12,533 nucleotides of DNA from CAYMOV01 sp964392085 (GCA_964392085.1 CAYMOV010000075.1:1-12533); one strand, 5' to 3'. Shown: positions 1 to 7,423, counted from the first letter of the stretch. The notes: generated from the sequence alone by a model not told the origin. A program made the numbers and translations.

Positions 1-254
1 GTGTGAGGGATCAAGAATACCTGACTGAAACGATAAACTTGGAGAAAAAGTTAATCGGACCAGAAACCTTTGGGTGAACCGGCAAACTCCCGAATGGTCC
101 CCAAAGGATCAAAGGACCTCAAACATGTGGGGCCTACAAACACCTCCAGGGGTTGAGGCGGCGGAAACTCCAACCCCCACAAGTTGTCGATCCGGTCAAT
201 CCAACCTCCCACCCCACGAGATCGCCGGAAGTCTGCCCGATCCCATTCGAAATT
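1..254. other. Left-edge intergenic stretch without a recognisable gene
   Basis: I see no convincing gene here. The short open frames lack ribosome sites and do not read like proteins. The stretch lies downstream of the minus-strand gene that ends at 255. An 8-bp inverted repeat (CCTTTGGG at 67-74, CCCAAAGG at 100-107) with a 25-nt loop is present, but no T-run follows in either direction, so I do not call it a terminator. Confidence 0.5.
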
Positions 255-665
255 CTATTGCGGCGAAAACTTAAATCTTACCGTGAGTTCTCCGCTCTTC
301 ACTTGGGGGCTGTACTGGAGAACACAGGCCGACTCAGGGCAATCCCCGTCCAAAACCGCGTGAATGTCCCCGGGCGCCAGATCTTGGAACAAACTGTGGT
401 GGTACTCGTCCTCGCAGGTCAGCGTGAGCCGGGCGTATCCCTCCAAGTGACCCTCGATCAACACCTGGACGTGGCAAGGAAGGGCCAGTCGCTCAGGGAC
501 CCGAAGGGTGTCGGTTTCCGCCGCTTGGACGTCCCGAATCCGGACCGTCGTGACGGGTATCTTGGGGGCGCTCAACCACCATGAAAAGATCAGGAGCACC
601 GCAAAGGCCGTCAAAGCCATTGGGACCCTTCCATAGGGACGGGTGGGAGGCATTAAAGGATCCAT
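255..665 (-). CDS. Small membrane-anchored protein of unknown function
   Basis: A 136-residue protein that I do not recognise. Residues 1-13 are short and basic. A hydrophobic segment at about 14-32 (ALTAFAVLLIFSWWL at its core) should be a signal anchor or single membrane helix, leaving about 100 residues outside the cytoplasm. The soluble part is rich in alternating polar and hydrophobic residues, suggesting beta structure, and has four cysteines (C64, C84, C109, C114) that could form disulfides. The ATG at 665 is preceded by AGGAGA eight bases upstream. The gene starts 39 bp after the exonuclease III stop on the same strand, so co-transcription is likely. Function is unknown; a secreted beta-sandwich or envelope protein is a guess from the topology. 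Confidence 0.7.
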   Translation of the reverse strand: MDPLMPPTRPYGRVPMALTAFAVLLIFSWWLSAPKIPVTTVRIRDVQAAETDTLRVPERLALPCHVQVLIEGHLEGYARLTLTCEDEYHHSLFQDLAPGDIHAVLDGDCPESACVLQYSPQVKSGELTVRFKFSPQ

Positions 666-704
666 CAGATTTCTCTCCTAAGACTCAATGGAATGTCCAA
701 CCGG

Positions 705-1550
705 TCAGGAAGCTGAAAACTCGGCCGTGAGGAAGGTGTGGTCCGAGGGCTTCTCCCTCATCCGCGACTCCTTGTCCACCCAGATGCGCCTCAAACGCCC
801 GACCATGGGGGCCGTGCCGAGGATATGGTCGATCCGCCAACCCTTGTTGGCCTCCAGCGACGAGGCGAACCGGTAATCCCAGAAGGTGTAATGGCCCGGC
901 TCCGGGTGTTGGAGCCTAAAAAGGTCGGTCCAACGCGGGTCCCTCACCTTCAGGAAGGCGTTGCGCGCGTCCAGGTGATAGCAGGGGTGGTCCAACTTGT
1001 TCTTGGGGTTGTCCACGTCGATTTCCGTGGGGGCGATGTTCAGGTCCCCGAGCCAGAGCGCGGGCGTGGCGGCGGACACGTTCTTCTCGAACCATTTTCC
1101 CAAGTCGGCGTAGAACTTCAGTTTATATTGGTACTTTTCCGAGTCGATGGCGTAACCCTGGGGTATATACGTGTTGATGACCCGGACCCCGCCGATCGTG
1201 CAGGCCAGAAACCGGGCCGGCTCCTCAGCGTCCTTCGGGTACAACCGGTCCACCACGTCGGTCACCGGCTTCTTCGAGAGGAACGCCACGCCGTTGTAGG
1301 ACTTCTGGCCCCGGAACACCACGTTCCAACCGGCTTCCTCGATCGGCCCCCGGGGGAACTCGATGTCCTGCACCTTGGTTTCCTGGATGGCCAACAGGTC
1401 CGGGGTTTCCTTCTTCAGCCAATCCAGGACGATCCCCAGCCGGGAGCGCAGGGAATTGGCGTTGAACGTGGCGATCTTCAACCCAACCCCACTCGTTTTG
1501 ATTTCTTTTTTGGGCGGCGCGGGTTTGGTTTTCGGTTTCTTCGTCGGCAT
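705..1550 (-). CDS. xth: Exodeoxyribonuclease III (ExoIII/AP endonuclease family)
   Basis: A 281-residue enzyme of the exonuclease III / AP endonuclease family, which cleaves DNA at abasic sites and removes 3' blocking groups in base excision repair. The motifs are in order: KIATFNANSLRSRL (25-38, N30), LAIQETK (53-59, metal-binding E57), INTYIPQG (125-132, Y128), WLGDLNIAP (166-174, D169 and N171), RIDHIL (239-244), and the terminal SDH (269-271) with the catalytic D-H pair. The length is normal for the family apart from an extra Lys/Pro-rich N-terminus of about 22 residues. The ATG at 1550 has GGAGA just upstream. The gene lies 62 bp downstream of the Dabb gene and 39 bp upstream of the membrane protein gene on the same strand. 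No LexA-like operator is visible in its upstream gap. Confidence 0.96.
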   Translation of the reverse strand: MPTKKPKTKPAPPKKEIKTSGVGLKIATFNANSLRSRLGIVLDWLKKETPDLLAIQETKVQDIEFPRGPIEEAGWNVVFRGQKSYNGVAFLSKKPVTDVVDRLYPKDAEEPARFLACTIGGVRVINTYIPQGYAIDSEKYQYKLKFYADLGKWFEKNVSAATPALWLGDLNIAPTEIDVDNPKNKLDHPCYHLDARNAFLKVRDPRWTDLFRLQHPEPGHYTFWDYRFASSLEANKGWRIDHILGTAPMVGRLRRIWVDKESRMREKPSDHTFLTAEFSAS

Positions 1551-1572
1551 GTGGTCTCCGTGGTTGTTCGTT

Positions 1573-1605
1573 AACTCCTAATTCCTCAACTCCTCATTCC
1601 CAACT
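1573..1605. repeat. Short degenerate heptamer repeats in the xth upstream gap
   Basis: The 62-bp gap between the Dabb and xth genes contains repeated 7-base units: AACTCCT (1573-1579), AATTCCT (1580-1586), AACTCCT (1588-1594) and ATTCCC (1596-1601), followed by AACT. This resembles short tandemly repeated heptamers known from some bacterial intergenic regions. Only about four imperfect units are present, so it may be chance or a relic. Confidence 0.45.
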
Positions 1606-1612
1606 TACTTTG

Positions 1613-1918
1613 TTATATCTCGTAGTCCACCACCCTCCGCTCGGACACCCTTTCCCTCACGTAGGGCTTCACCTTCTCGTGCTCGGGGTGGGTGTCGTAG
1701 AGCCTCAGGGCCTCCCGATCATGGAAGGCCGTGGTCAGGACCACGTCGGAGGAGGTCTCCGAAACGGGGCCGAAATGGACCCCAACCTCCAACTGCAGGA
1801 GGCCCGGGACGGTTTGGGTCAGGGTCTCCAGGTGGTCCTTGACCTCCTGGGCCAGCTCAGCCTTATTCTTGCCGTTCAGGTTGTCCTTCAGACGCCACAT
1901 CACGATGTGCTTTATCAC
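1613..1918 (-). CDS. Dabb (stress-responsive alpha/beta-barrel) domain protein
   Basis: A 101-residue single-domain protein of the Dabb family, small dimeric ferredoxin-like alpha/beta barrels. Supporting features are the N-terminal MIKHIVMWRLKD strand with its conserved His, the central GLLQLEVGVHFGP strand (about 39-51), DVVLTTAFHDREALRLYDTHPEHEKVKPYV (about 58-87) with the typical Y-x-x-H-P-x-H run, and a terminal VVDYE strand. Family members are described in stress responses or as small enzymes, but most bacterial ones are uncharacterised and no substrate can be assigned. The start is GTG at 1918, supported by GGAGG at 1924-1928 on this strand, five bases away. It is the first gene of a likely three-gene leftward operon and is divergent from fabI. 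Confidence 0.88.
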   Translation of the reverse strand: MIKHIVMWRLKDNLNGKNKAELAQEVKDHLETLTQTVPGLLQLEVGVHFGPVSETSSDVVLTTAFHDREALRLYDTHPEHEKVKPYVRERVSERRVVDYEI

Positions 1919-2053
1919 TGGAACCTCCAGGGGAATGGAAGACCACAGATTGGTGGAAAAGCCCCATTATTTCAAGGTGATCCGGCCAACCCGGGAAACA
2001 GGCCCTTTCCCAAAGCCCTAAAAACGGCTACCCTATGGCCCCCTCAAACACTT

Positions 2054-2058
2054 GGAGG
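2054..2058 (+). promoter_or_regulatory. Ribosome binding site that fixes the fabI start
   Basis: GGAGG lies five bases before the ATG at 2064. An in-frame TTG at 2052 would lengthen the protein by four residues but would include this site, so ATG 2064 is preferred. No convincing -35/-10 pair was found in the 145-bp gap between the divergent Dabb and fabI starts. Confidence 0.8.
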
Positions 2059-2063
2059 AAGTC

Positions 2064-2879
2064 ATGGGTCTCTTATCGGGCAAGAAAGCCCTCATCTTTG
2101 GTGTGGCCAACGAACGCTCCATCGCCTGGGGCATCGCCAAGGCCCTCCACGCGGAGGGTTGCGAGCTGGGCTTCACCTTCCTGGGGGAGGCCCTGGAAAA
2201 GCGGGTTCGGCCCCTGGCGGAGTCCGTGGGCGCCACCCTGGTCCTGCCCTGCGACGCCTCCAAGGACGACCAGATCGAGGCCCTTTACGCCGAGGTCGCC
2301 AAGGCCTGGGGCAAGTTCGACTACCTGATCCACTCCATCGCCTTCGCCAACAAGGACGAGATGGCCCCCACTTTCGATTTCCATAACACCAGCCGGGCCG
2401 GGTTCCATCTGGCCCTCGACGTGTCGGCCTATTCGCTCATTGCCCTGGTCAAGCCCGCGGTGCCGCTCCTGAACGAGGGCGCCAGTATCCTGACCCTGTC
2501 CTACTACGGCGCCAATAAGGTTATCCCGAACTACAACATCATGGGCGTGGCCAAGGCCGCCCTGGAAGCCATCGTCCGCTACCTGGCCTTCGACCTGGGC
2601 CGCCAAGGCATCCGGGTGAACGCCATTTCCGCCGGTCCGCTCAGGACCCTGGCGGCCTCGGGCGTGGGCAACTTCAAGGGGATGTTGCGGGCGGCCGGGG
2701 ATATGACCCCGTTGAAGCGCAATATCAGCCAGGATGAGGTGGGATCCACCGCCTTGTTCCTTTGCAGTCCCTGGGCGAGCGGCATCACGGGCGAGGTTAT
2801 GTACGTGGACGCGGGCGCCAACATCGTGGCCATGACCCTCGAGCCGCCCCGCACCGAGGAAAAGACCCCCGGCACCTGA
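2064..2879 (+). CDS. fabI: Enoyl-[acyl-carrier-protein] reductase (NADH), FabI
   Basis: A 271-residue FabI, the enoyl-ACP reductase that finishes each cycle of type II fatty acid synthesis in the cytoplasm. It has the atypical SDR nucleotide-binding motif GVANERSIAWGIA (13-25), CDASKDDQI (63-71), a SIAFA segment (91-95), and the catalytic Y-x6-K (Y157, K164, in YNIMGVAK), with Y147 at the place of the second conserved tyrosine. The SAGPLRTLAASG substrate loop (189-200) and terminal ITGEVMYVDAGANI (241-254) are also typical. Length is normal. The stop lies 3 bp from the stop of the convergent glycosyltransferase gene, leaving no room for a terminator. A broken copy of its last 229 bp sits at 7115-7342, behind which a terminator is found. 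Confidence 0.97.
   Translation: MGLLSGKKALIFGVANERSIAWGIAKALHAEGCELGFTFLGEALEKRVRPLAESVGATLVLPCDASKDDQIEALYAEVAKAWGKFDYLIHSIAFANKDEMAPTFDFHNTSRAGFHLALDVSAYSLIALVKPAVPLLNEGASILTLSYYGANKVIPNYNIMGVAKAALEAIVRYLAFDLGRQGIRVNAISAGPLRTLAASGVGNFKGMLRAAGDMTPLKRNISQDEVGSTALFLCSPWASGITGEVMYVDAGANIVAMTLEPPRTEEKTPGT
2651..2879 (+). repeat. 3' end of fabI, intact member of a 229-bp direct repeat
   Basis: This segment is repeated in the same orientation at 7115-7342. By hand alignment I count about 23 substitutions and one single-base deletion in 229 columns, roughly 90% identity. The last ~75 bp, from TACGTGGACGCGGGCG to the stop, are almost identical. The two copies flank the GH31-GT39 operon. Confidence 0.9.
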
Positions 2880-2882
2880 TAC

Positions 2883-4505
2883 TCACGGAATCGATAGTGG
2901 AGTTGCGGTAGCCGGCCCCTCCCGGCGGTTTAGCCTTCCCCCCATCCAGATGACGTATAGGAGTGGGATGTCCTCCCGCTTCACCACGTATACAACGGGT
3001 CTTCCCGGCACCTTGAGGTGCGCGTTCCATCGGGTGGTGGCCAGGTAGAAGTCGGCCTTTTCCAGGGGCACATAGGTCCAACCGGGGTCCATGTAGGGCT
3101 GGACCTGGGCCTGTTCCGTGCTCCCCGCCACTTTCCAGTGCCCCGGCGGCAGCCAATTCCTCAGGAAACCCATCCCTTCATTCAGGGATTCCCCCAAGTA
3201 ATCCGTTTCGTACCGGCCAAAAGCCCCCCGTCCCCCCCCCACCCACCGGTTGAAATAAATGTATTCATAGGGATGGAGCCGCACCATGTGGACTGCCACC
3301 ATACCCAGGTCAGCCAGGACGGCCACCACGAGGGCCGCACGGAACCAGGACGACTTCCACCGGTCCCAGAGGTCCCAAAAGGCCCCCGCCGCCAAGGTTC
3401 CCAGGACGGGCAAGAGAAATAGGTAGTGGCGGAGCCCGTCGTAGATGACGGGCCGGAGGGCCAGGTAATGGATGAGGTAGAGCACCACGGTGGCGGCGAG
3501 CAAGAAGTCCTGTTCAGCCCGCAGCCGCCGGAACGCCCTCGCGAACCCGACCAGGAACAAACCCATTAGGCTCAAGGGGGTGGTGATCCAAAACCAAACG
3601 GGGAGGTAGTGCCAGGGCAGGTGGAGGGCCGGGATCATTCGGCCCATATAAAGGACCTTGTCATCCCAAGGGAAACAGTTGGCGACCTTCAGTACCTCGA
3701 GGTAATGGGCCAACGGATGGACCCGCAGGTAGGGCCAGGAAACCAACAAAACGGCGTGGGATAAGAGAAATACTCCTGGCGCCACCCAGGCGAGAGCCTT
3801 TCGATTCTCCCGGGTCGGGGGGGTTCCCGAAGGGCCCCGTCCCTCCACATACTGGGCCGCCTCGTAGAATCCCCATAGGGGGAAGATGAACAATCCCGCC
3901 AAGCGGAGGCACAGGCAGGCCCCTAGGGCCATGCCCAGGACCAGGACCTTGGGAAGGGGCTTTTGGTCCCAGGTGCCCGCCCAGGCTGAGATGAGGGTGA
4001 GCGTGACGAAAAATGCCGCTGCGAAGACCGAATCTTTCGGGTTCGGGGCGATGTCCCCCGTGAGCCTCGGCAAGAGGAAAATCATGGCGGGAGCCGATAA
4101 GGCCCTCCAGGGGCCGCTTCCTCTCCGAATCATCCACTCATACGCCGCAGCGTACAACGGAATGACCGCCAACATGTTCAACGTGTGGAAGACGGTTATG
4201 GAATTTCCCGGGTTCAGGAGGCACAACAACGCCGCGTACACGTGGTCGTACATCACCCAACCGTCCGAAGGCCCGGCCCGCACACTCATGTTCCGGGTGC
4301 CAGGGATATGCCGCCAGTCTTGGAGCCAATCCGAGCCCCGGGTGTAAACGTCCACCTCATTCCATGAAAAGCTGTAGTGGGTCCGGGTGAGGACAACCCA
4401 GGCCAGGTAGGGAACCAGTATTAATAGGAAGGACGCCCGATCCGCCCAGAAACGGCGGAAGACGGAAGGATCGCTGGACACTTGGACGTCCTGGCCTCCG
4501 TTCAT
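2883..4505 (-). CDS. GT39/ArnT-like integral membrane glycosyltransferase
   Basis: A 540-residue multi-pass membrane protein of the GT-C type (dolichyl-phosphate-mannose mannosyltransferase/ArnT-like). Such enzymes move a sugar from a polyprenyl-phosphate carrier to a protein or lipid acceptor on the outer face of the inner membrane. The first membrane segment is at about 24-40, followed by a large outer loop with SWNEVDVY (47-54), where the acidic pair is expected. NPKDSVFAA (155-163) and YDGLRHYLF (355-363) match conserved loops of this family, as does HPYEYIYFN (411-419) followed by GRYETDYLGES. About ten hydrophobic segments lie between residues 24 and 408; the rest is soluble. Sugar and acceptor cannot be read from sequence. 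The ATG at 4505 overlaps the GH31 stop as ATGA, which implies translational coupling; a longer in-frame start at 4607 lies within the GH31 gene and is rejected. Confidence 0.87.
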   Translation of the reverse strand: MNGGQDVQVSSDPSVFRRFWADRASFLLILVPYLAWVVLTRTHYSFSWNEVDVYTRGSDWLQDWRHIPGTRNMSVRAGPSDGWVMYDHVYAALLCLLNPGNSITVFHTLNMLAVIPLYAAAYEWMIRRGSGPWRALSAPAMIFLLPRLTGDIAPNPKDSVFAAAFFVTLTLISAWAGTWDQKPLPKVLVLGMALGACLCLRLAGLFIFPLWGFYEAAQYVEGRGPSGTPPTRENRKALAWVAPGVFLLSHAVLLVSWPYLRVHPLAHYLEVLKVANCFPWDDKVLYMGRMIPALHLPWHYLPVWFWITTPLSLMGLFLVGFARAFRRLRAEQDFLLAATVVLYLIHYLALRPVIYDGLRHYLFLLPVLGTLAAGAFWDLWDRWKSSWFRAALVVAVLADLGMVAVHMVRLHPYEYIYFNRWVGGGRGAFGRYETDYLGESLNEGMGFLRNWLPPGHWKVAGSTEQAQVQPYMDPGWTYVPLEKADFYLATTRWNAHLKVPGRPVVYVVKREDIPLLYVIWMGGRLNRREGPATATPLSIP

Positions 4506-6832
4506 GGGGACACCTTCCCTTCGGTGGGGTCCCGGCCTTCCCGGTTGAACACCAGGCGAACCTGTTTCAACACGAAAGGTCCCCCGCCCGGGAGCCGGAT
4601 CCGACACCGGCCCTGGACGGGATCGTAATCGCAGGCGGGTGGGACCTTGCGTCCCCCCCCCACGAAATAATCAAGGATCTGGGGGGCCCCGGGACAGCCG
4701 TACGTCTCCAGGACCACCTCGGGCATCGGGCTCCCGTCCCGGGCCCCTCCGGCGGGCCCCACGCGCCACTCCACCCCCTTCCCCGTCGGCGCCACCTCAA
4801 AATACCAGCGGGGAAGACAGGCTAGCCCCGAGGGCTCCGTCTCCCCATCGTCCTCATGCAGCCACCGGGGGCCCGAAGCCCCCGGTGCGTACCACCGGAG
4901 CACCAGCGGATCCGTGAAGGCCTGCATCCGCTGGAGGCCGTTCACCGCCAGAGGCACCACTGCCCCGACCCGCACGAAAAGGGGAATATCCCCGAGTCCG
5001 AACCGGAGGTCTCTTTCACAGGGACCCGTCCACTTCCGGTTCCCCTCCCAAGAGGCCCATTTCCCCGGGGGAAACCAAACCCGGACCGTAGCGCGCCCAT
5101 CCGGCCCTGCGGGATGGACGATGGGCTCGACCAACAGGTCCCGCCCGTAGAAAAACTCCCCGGGATGGACGTAGGCGGCTTCGAGATCCGGTTCGTCCAG
5201 ATAAAGTCCCCGGGCCGGCGGCACCCCCGTCTCGTGGCACTCCCAGGCCGACTGGTAGACGTAGGGAAGCAGCCGATACCGGAGGGCGAAGGCCCGACGA
5301 GCCGCCTCCTCGAATGGGTAGCCGTCCAACCAGGGGCGCCGGTCGTTCAGGGCATCCCGCGAGGAGTGGACCCTCATCGCCCCGGTGAATACGCCGGACT
5401 GGATCCACCGCACCACCAGCTCGGGGTCGGCGCGCCCCTTCGTCGCGATCTTGTGGCCCCCCAGGTCATGGGACCAGAAATCACAACCGGTGTTGCCGGA
5501 CGTAACGGTGAAGGGCACGAGGAAGGCCAAGGTATTCCAGGTGGAATAGGTGTCCCCGCTAAAGTGGATGGGATGGCGATGGTCCCCCAGCCCTCCCCAA
5601 CGACTGAAACTAAGCCCCCGGAGGGACTGGCCAGCCAGCCGGCCCCTTCGGGAAATCCGGTGCCGGTAAAAAAGGGTGTTGAGCCATGTCAGGGGTTCCA
5701 GGCCGGGGATCTGGGTTTCCTTCCCCTGTTGCCAATCAACCCACCAGAAATCGACCCCCTGGGATTCAAGAGGACCCAACACCCTTTGGAAATAGGCGTC
5801 CATCCACCGGCGGTCCGTCACGTCAAGGGGAAGGGTCTTCCCACCACCGGCCGGAACACCCAGGGCCCGGGCCATCACCGGGTAGGCGTCCTCGTCAGGC
5901 GCCAATCCATCCGCCGGGTGGAGGTTCAAGGTGACATGCAGACCGTCGCGGTGGAGTTCGGCCAGCAGGCGCCGGGGGTGAGGGATCAAGCTGCGGTTCC
6001 ATGAGTATCCCGTCCATCCTCCCCGGTGCCAATCCATGTCGAGGACCATGACGTCAAGGGGGAAACAGTGCCGCCTGTATCCGTCCACGATGTCTCGGTA
6101 GTCGTCCTCGGTATAGGGCCAGTAACGCGAATACCAGCTGCCCAAGGCGAACTTTGGCGGGACCGGCACGGCACCGGCGATTGCAGTGAAATCCCTGAAG
6201 GCCGTCCGGTAGTCGTGCCCATACCCAAAGAAATACCCGTCGGTCCTTCCTCCACCGGGTCGAGCCAGGGCCCAGGGATCGGGGCCGTCCTCCAACAGCG
6301 GTGTCCTCGAATCATCCAGGTAGGTCCAGCCGGAACGGGATAGGAGGCCGTCCCCGACTGGAACGGACCCGGCCACGTTATCCAAAGTCCGGAGAGTCCC
6401 CCCGAGGTTTTCATGGTTCGGAAGGCCGGGATGCCAACGGACGCCCCGGTACGCCCCCCGTGGACGGATCCACATCCCCAGGTTTCGGGCGTTGAAGGGG
6501 GACCCGTCCTCAACGTAACTCAAGACCAATGAACCCGTGTCAAGGACCCAGTGGTGCGCTGACCGGTCCACGCGAAAGGTTTGGGTCGGGGTCCTTCGGT
6601 TCACCGCCAGGAGGGTCCGGCGGTCTTCGAAGACACCGTCGGGTGAATATTCCAACCGGAGGAGGGTGGGGCTGAGCACCGTGAAACGCGCATGGGAGGT
6701 TGAAACCACGTTGGGGTCCTGGGCCTTCCCAGGGCCTCCGATGGCCGGGACGGCCCACAAGGACGGGAGAACCGCCAGGGCCAAGAGGGCCGACAGAAAT
6801 GTCCAACCCCGCCTTCCCCTGGATCCCCGCAT
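4502..6832 (-). CDS. Secreted glycoside hydrolase family 31 (alpha-glucosidase/alpha-xylosidase type)
   Basis: A 776-residue GH31 enzyme, a retaining alpha-glycosidase. Residues 1-30 form a signal peptide (basic RGSRGRRG, a hydrophobic run, then WAVPA), so it should be exported. An N-terminal beta-sandwich region spans about 40-220, and the (beta/alpha)8 barrel starts near PPKFALGSWYSRYWPY (225-240). LDMDWH (264-269) and WWVDWQQG (363-370) are barrel motifs, the latter carrying the likely nucleophile D366. HFSGDTYSTW (423-432) carries the likely acid/base D427. In place of the common W-x-D-M-N-E it has VDWQQ, a variant seen in GH31 branches other than classical alpha-glucosidases. C-terminal beta domains follow from about 600. 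ATG 6832 has GGGAGA seven bases before it. Substrate could be an alpha-glucan, xyloside or a glycan built by the coupled glycosyltransferase; the last is inference. Confidence 0.93.
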   Translation of the reverse strand: MRGSRGRRGWTFLSALLALAVLPSLWAVPAIGGPGKAQDPNVVSTSHARFTVLSPTLLRLEYSPDGVFEDRRTLLAVNRRTPTQTFRVDRSAHHWVLDTGSLVLSYVEDGSPFNARNLGMWIRPRGAYRGVRWHPGLPNHENLGGTLRTLDNVAGSVPVGDGLLSRSGWTYLDDSRTPLLEDGPDPWALARPGGGRTDGYFFGYGHDYRTAFRDFTAIAGAVPVPPKFALGSWYSRYWPYTEDDYRDIVDGYRRHCFPLDVMVLDMDWHRGGWTGYSWNRSLIPHPRRLLAELHRDGLHVTLNLHPADGLAPDEDAYPVMARALGVPAGGGKTLPLDVTDRRWMDAYFQRVLGPLESQGVDFWWVDWQQGKETQIPGLEPLTWLNTLFYRHRISRRGRLAGQSLRGLSFSRWGGLGDHRHPIHFSGDTYSTWNTLAFLVPFTVTSGNTGCDFWSHDLGGHKIATKGRADPELVVRWIQSGVFTGAMRVHSSRDALNDRRPWLDGYPFEEAARRAFALRYRLLPYVYQSAWECHETGVPPARGLYLDEPDLEAAYVHPGEFFYGRDLLVEPIVHPAGPDGRATVRVWFPPGKWASWEGNRKWTGPCERDLRFGLGDIPLFVRVGAVVPLAVNGLQRMQAFTDPLVLRWYAPGASGPRWLHEDDGETEPSGLACLPRWYFEVAPTGKGVEWRVGPAGGARDGSPMPEVVLETYGCPGAPQILDYFVGGGRKVPPACDYDPVQGRCRIRLPGGGPFVLKQVRLVFNREGRDPTEGKVSP

Positions 6833-7114
6833 ATCATCTCCCGGCCGGAAATGGGGCCTTGCGACCCCGCATTTCAGCCTATCTTAATCTCCGCGCGCCA
6901 CCCTTCACCAGCAATTAACCCACACCTTACGCCCCTACAACGGCAGGCGGAATGCCTCCAAGTCTGGAGAACCATCCCTGGTGCCCAGGCCCAGCGCCTG
7001 GAGAACCTCGGGGCCCACCCGTCTTCCTTCAGGAATATTTTTCAGCGAGACGAGAATCTCTTCGAAATCCCCTGTGGCCTCATGGACTTCGCGCCCAGCT
7101 TCGCCTTCCAGCGC
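6833..7114. other. Region between GH31 and the fabI fragment; possible gene relic
   Basis: This region holds no intact gene. The first part (6833 to about 6930) should carry the promoter and leader of the leftward GH31-GT39 operon, but I see no convincing -35/-10 pair. From about 6935 to 7114 both strands are open. On the minus strand the frame ends at a TAG (6935-6937) and reads in a protein-like way (for example DFEEILVSLKNIPEG and VGPEVLQALGLG), as if it were the C-terminus of a lost gene. The plus strand is also open and has the higher third-position GC by hand count. I cannot decide which, if either, was once coding. The stretch stops exactly where fabI similarity begins. Confidence 0.4.
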
Positions 7115-7342
7115 GGCGGCCTCGGGCGTGGGCAACTTCAAGGGCATGCTGCGGGCCGCGGGCAAGATGACCCCCTGAAGCGCAACATCACCCAGGATGA
7201 GGTCGGGTCCACCGCCATGTTCCTTTGCGGACCCAGGTCCAGCTGCATCACGGGCGAGGTGCTTTACGTGGACGCGGGCGCCAACATCGTGGCCATGACC
7301 CTCGAGCCGCCCCGCACCGAGGAAAAGGCCCCCGGCACCTGA
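7115..7342 (+). pseudogene. Broken 3' fragment of a second fabI allele
   Basis: This is about the last 76 codons of a fabI gene, roughly 90% identical to 2651-2879. It has no 5' part, no start and no catalytic residues. A single-base deletion near 7175 (ATGACCCCCTGAAG where fabI has ATGACCCCGTTGAAG) causes an immediate TGA, so even the fragment is frameshifted. Many differences from fabI are third-position changes, but several alter conserved residues (for example CSPWASGITG becomes CGPRSSCITG). That pattern suggests an allele that diverged under selection and then decayed. The tail ending LEPPRTEEK(T/A)PGT is kept. It is followed 45 bp later by a strong terminator, probably the original fabI terminator. 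Confidence 0.9.
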
Positions 7343-7387
7343 GGCCCGGCTTCCAAGCGGCACCCGTTGTTTCCCCTCCCTCAACAA

Positions 7388-7423
7388 AAAAAGGCCCCGG
7401 AGCAAATGCCCCGGGGCCTTTTT
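7388..7423. terminator. Bidirectional intrinsic terminator (fabI fragment / sodB)
   Basis: A perfect 13-bp stem, AAAAAGGCCCCGG (7388-7400) with CCGGGGCCTTTTT (7411-7423), encloses a 10-nt loop. The GC-rich core is bounded by A-runs and T-runs, so it works in both directions. It lies between the stop of the fabI fragment (7342, plus) and the stop of sodB (7434, minus). Confidence 0.93.

Noticed and set aside
67..107. 8-bp inverted repeat near the left edge as a terminator
   Set aside because: The loop is 25 nt and no T-run follows on either strand.
738..1574. 278-codon plus-strand open frame opposite xth
   Set aside because: It is the complement of the clear ExoIII gene; high GC leaves the opposite strand open, and the translation is Arg/Gly/Val-rich without motifs.
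4506..4607. 34-residue N-terminal extension of the glycosyltransferase
   Set aside because: It would lie inside the GH31 coding region; the ATGA overlap at 4502-4505 is the natural start.
4856..6004. 382-codon plus-strand open frame opposite GH31
   Set aside because: It is antisense to a gene with intact GH31 motifs, has Pro/Gly/Arg-rich composition and no ribosome site.
2651..7342. Complete integrative element with fabI as attachment site
   Set aside because: No integrase, transposase or other mobility gene lies between the copies, and a 229-bp diverged repeat is too long for a typical attachment core; kept only as an insertion hypothesis.
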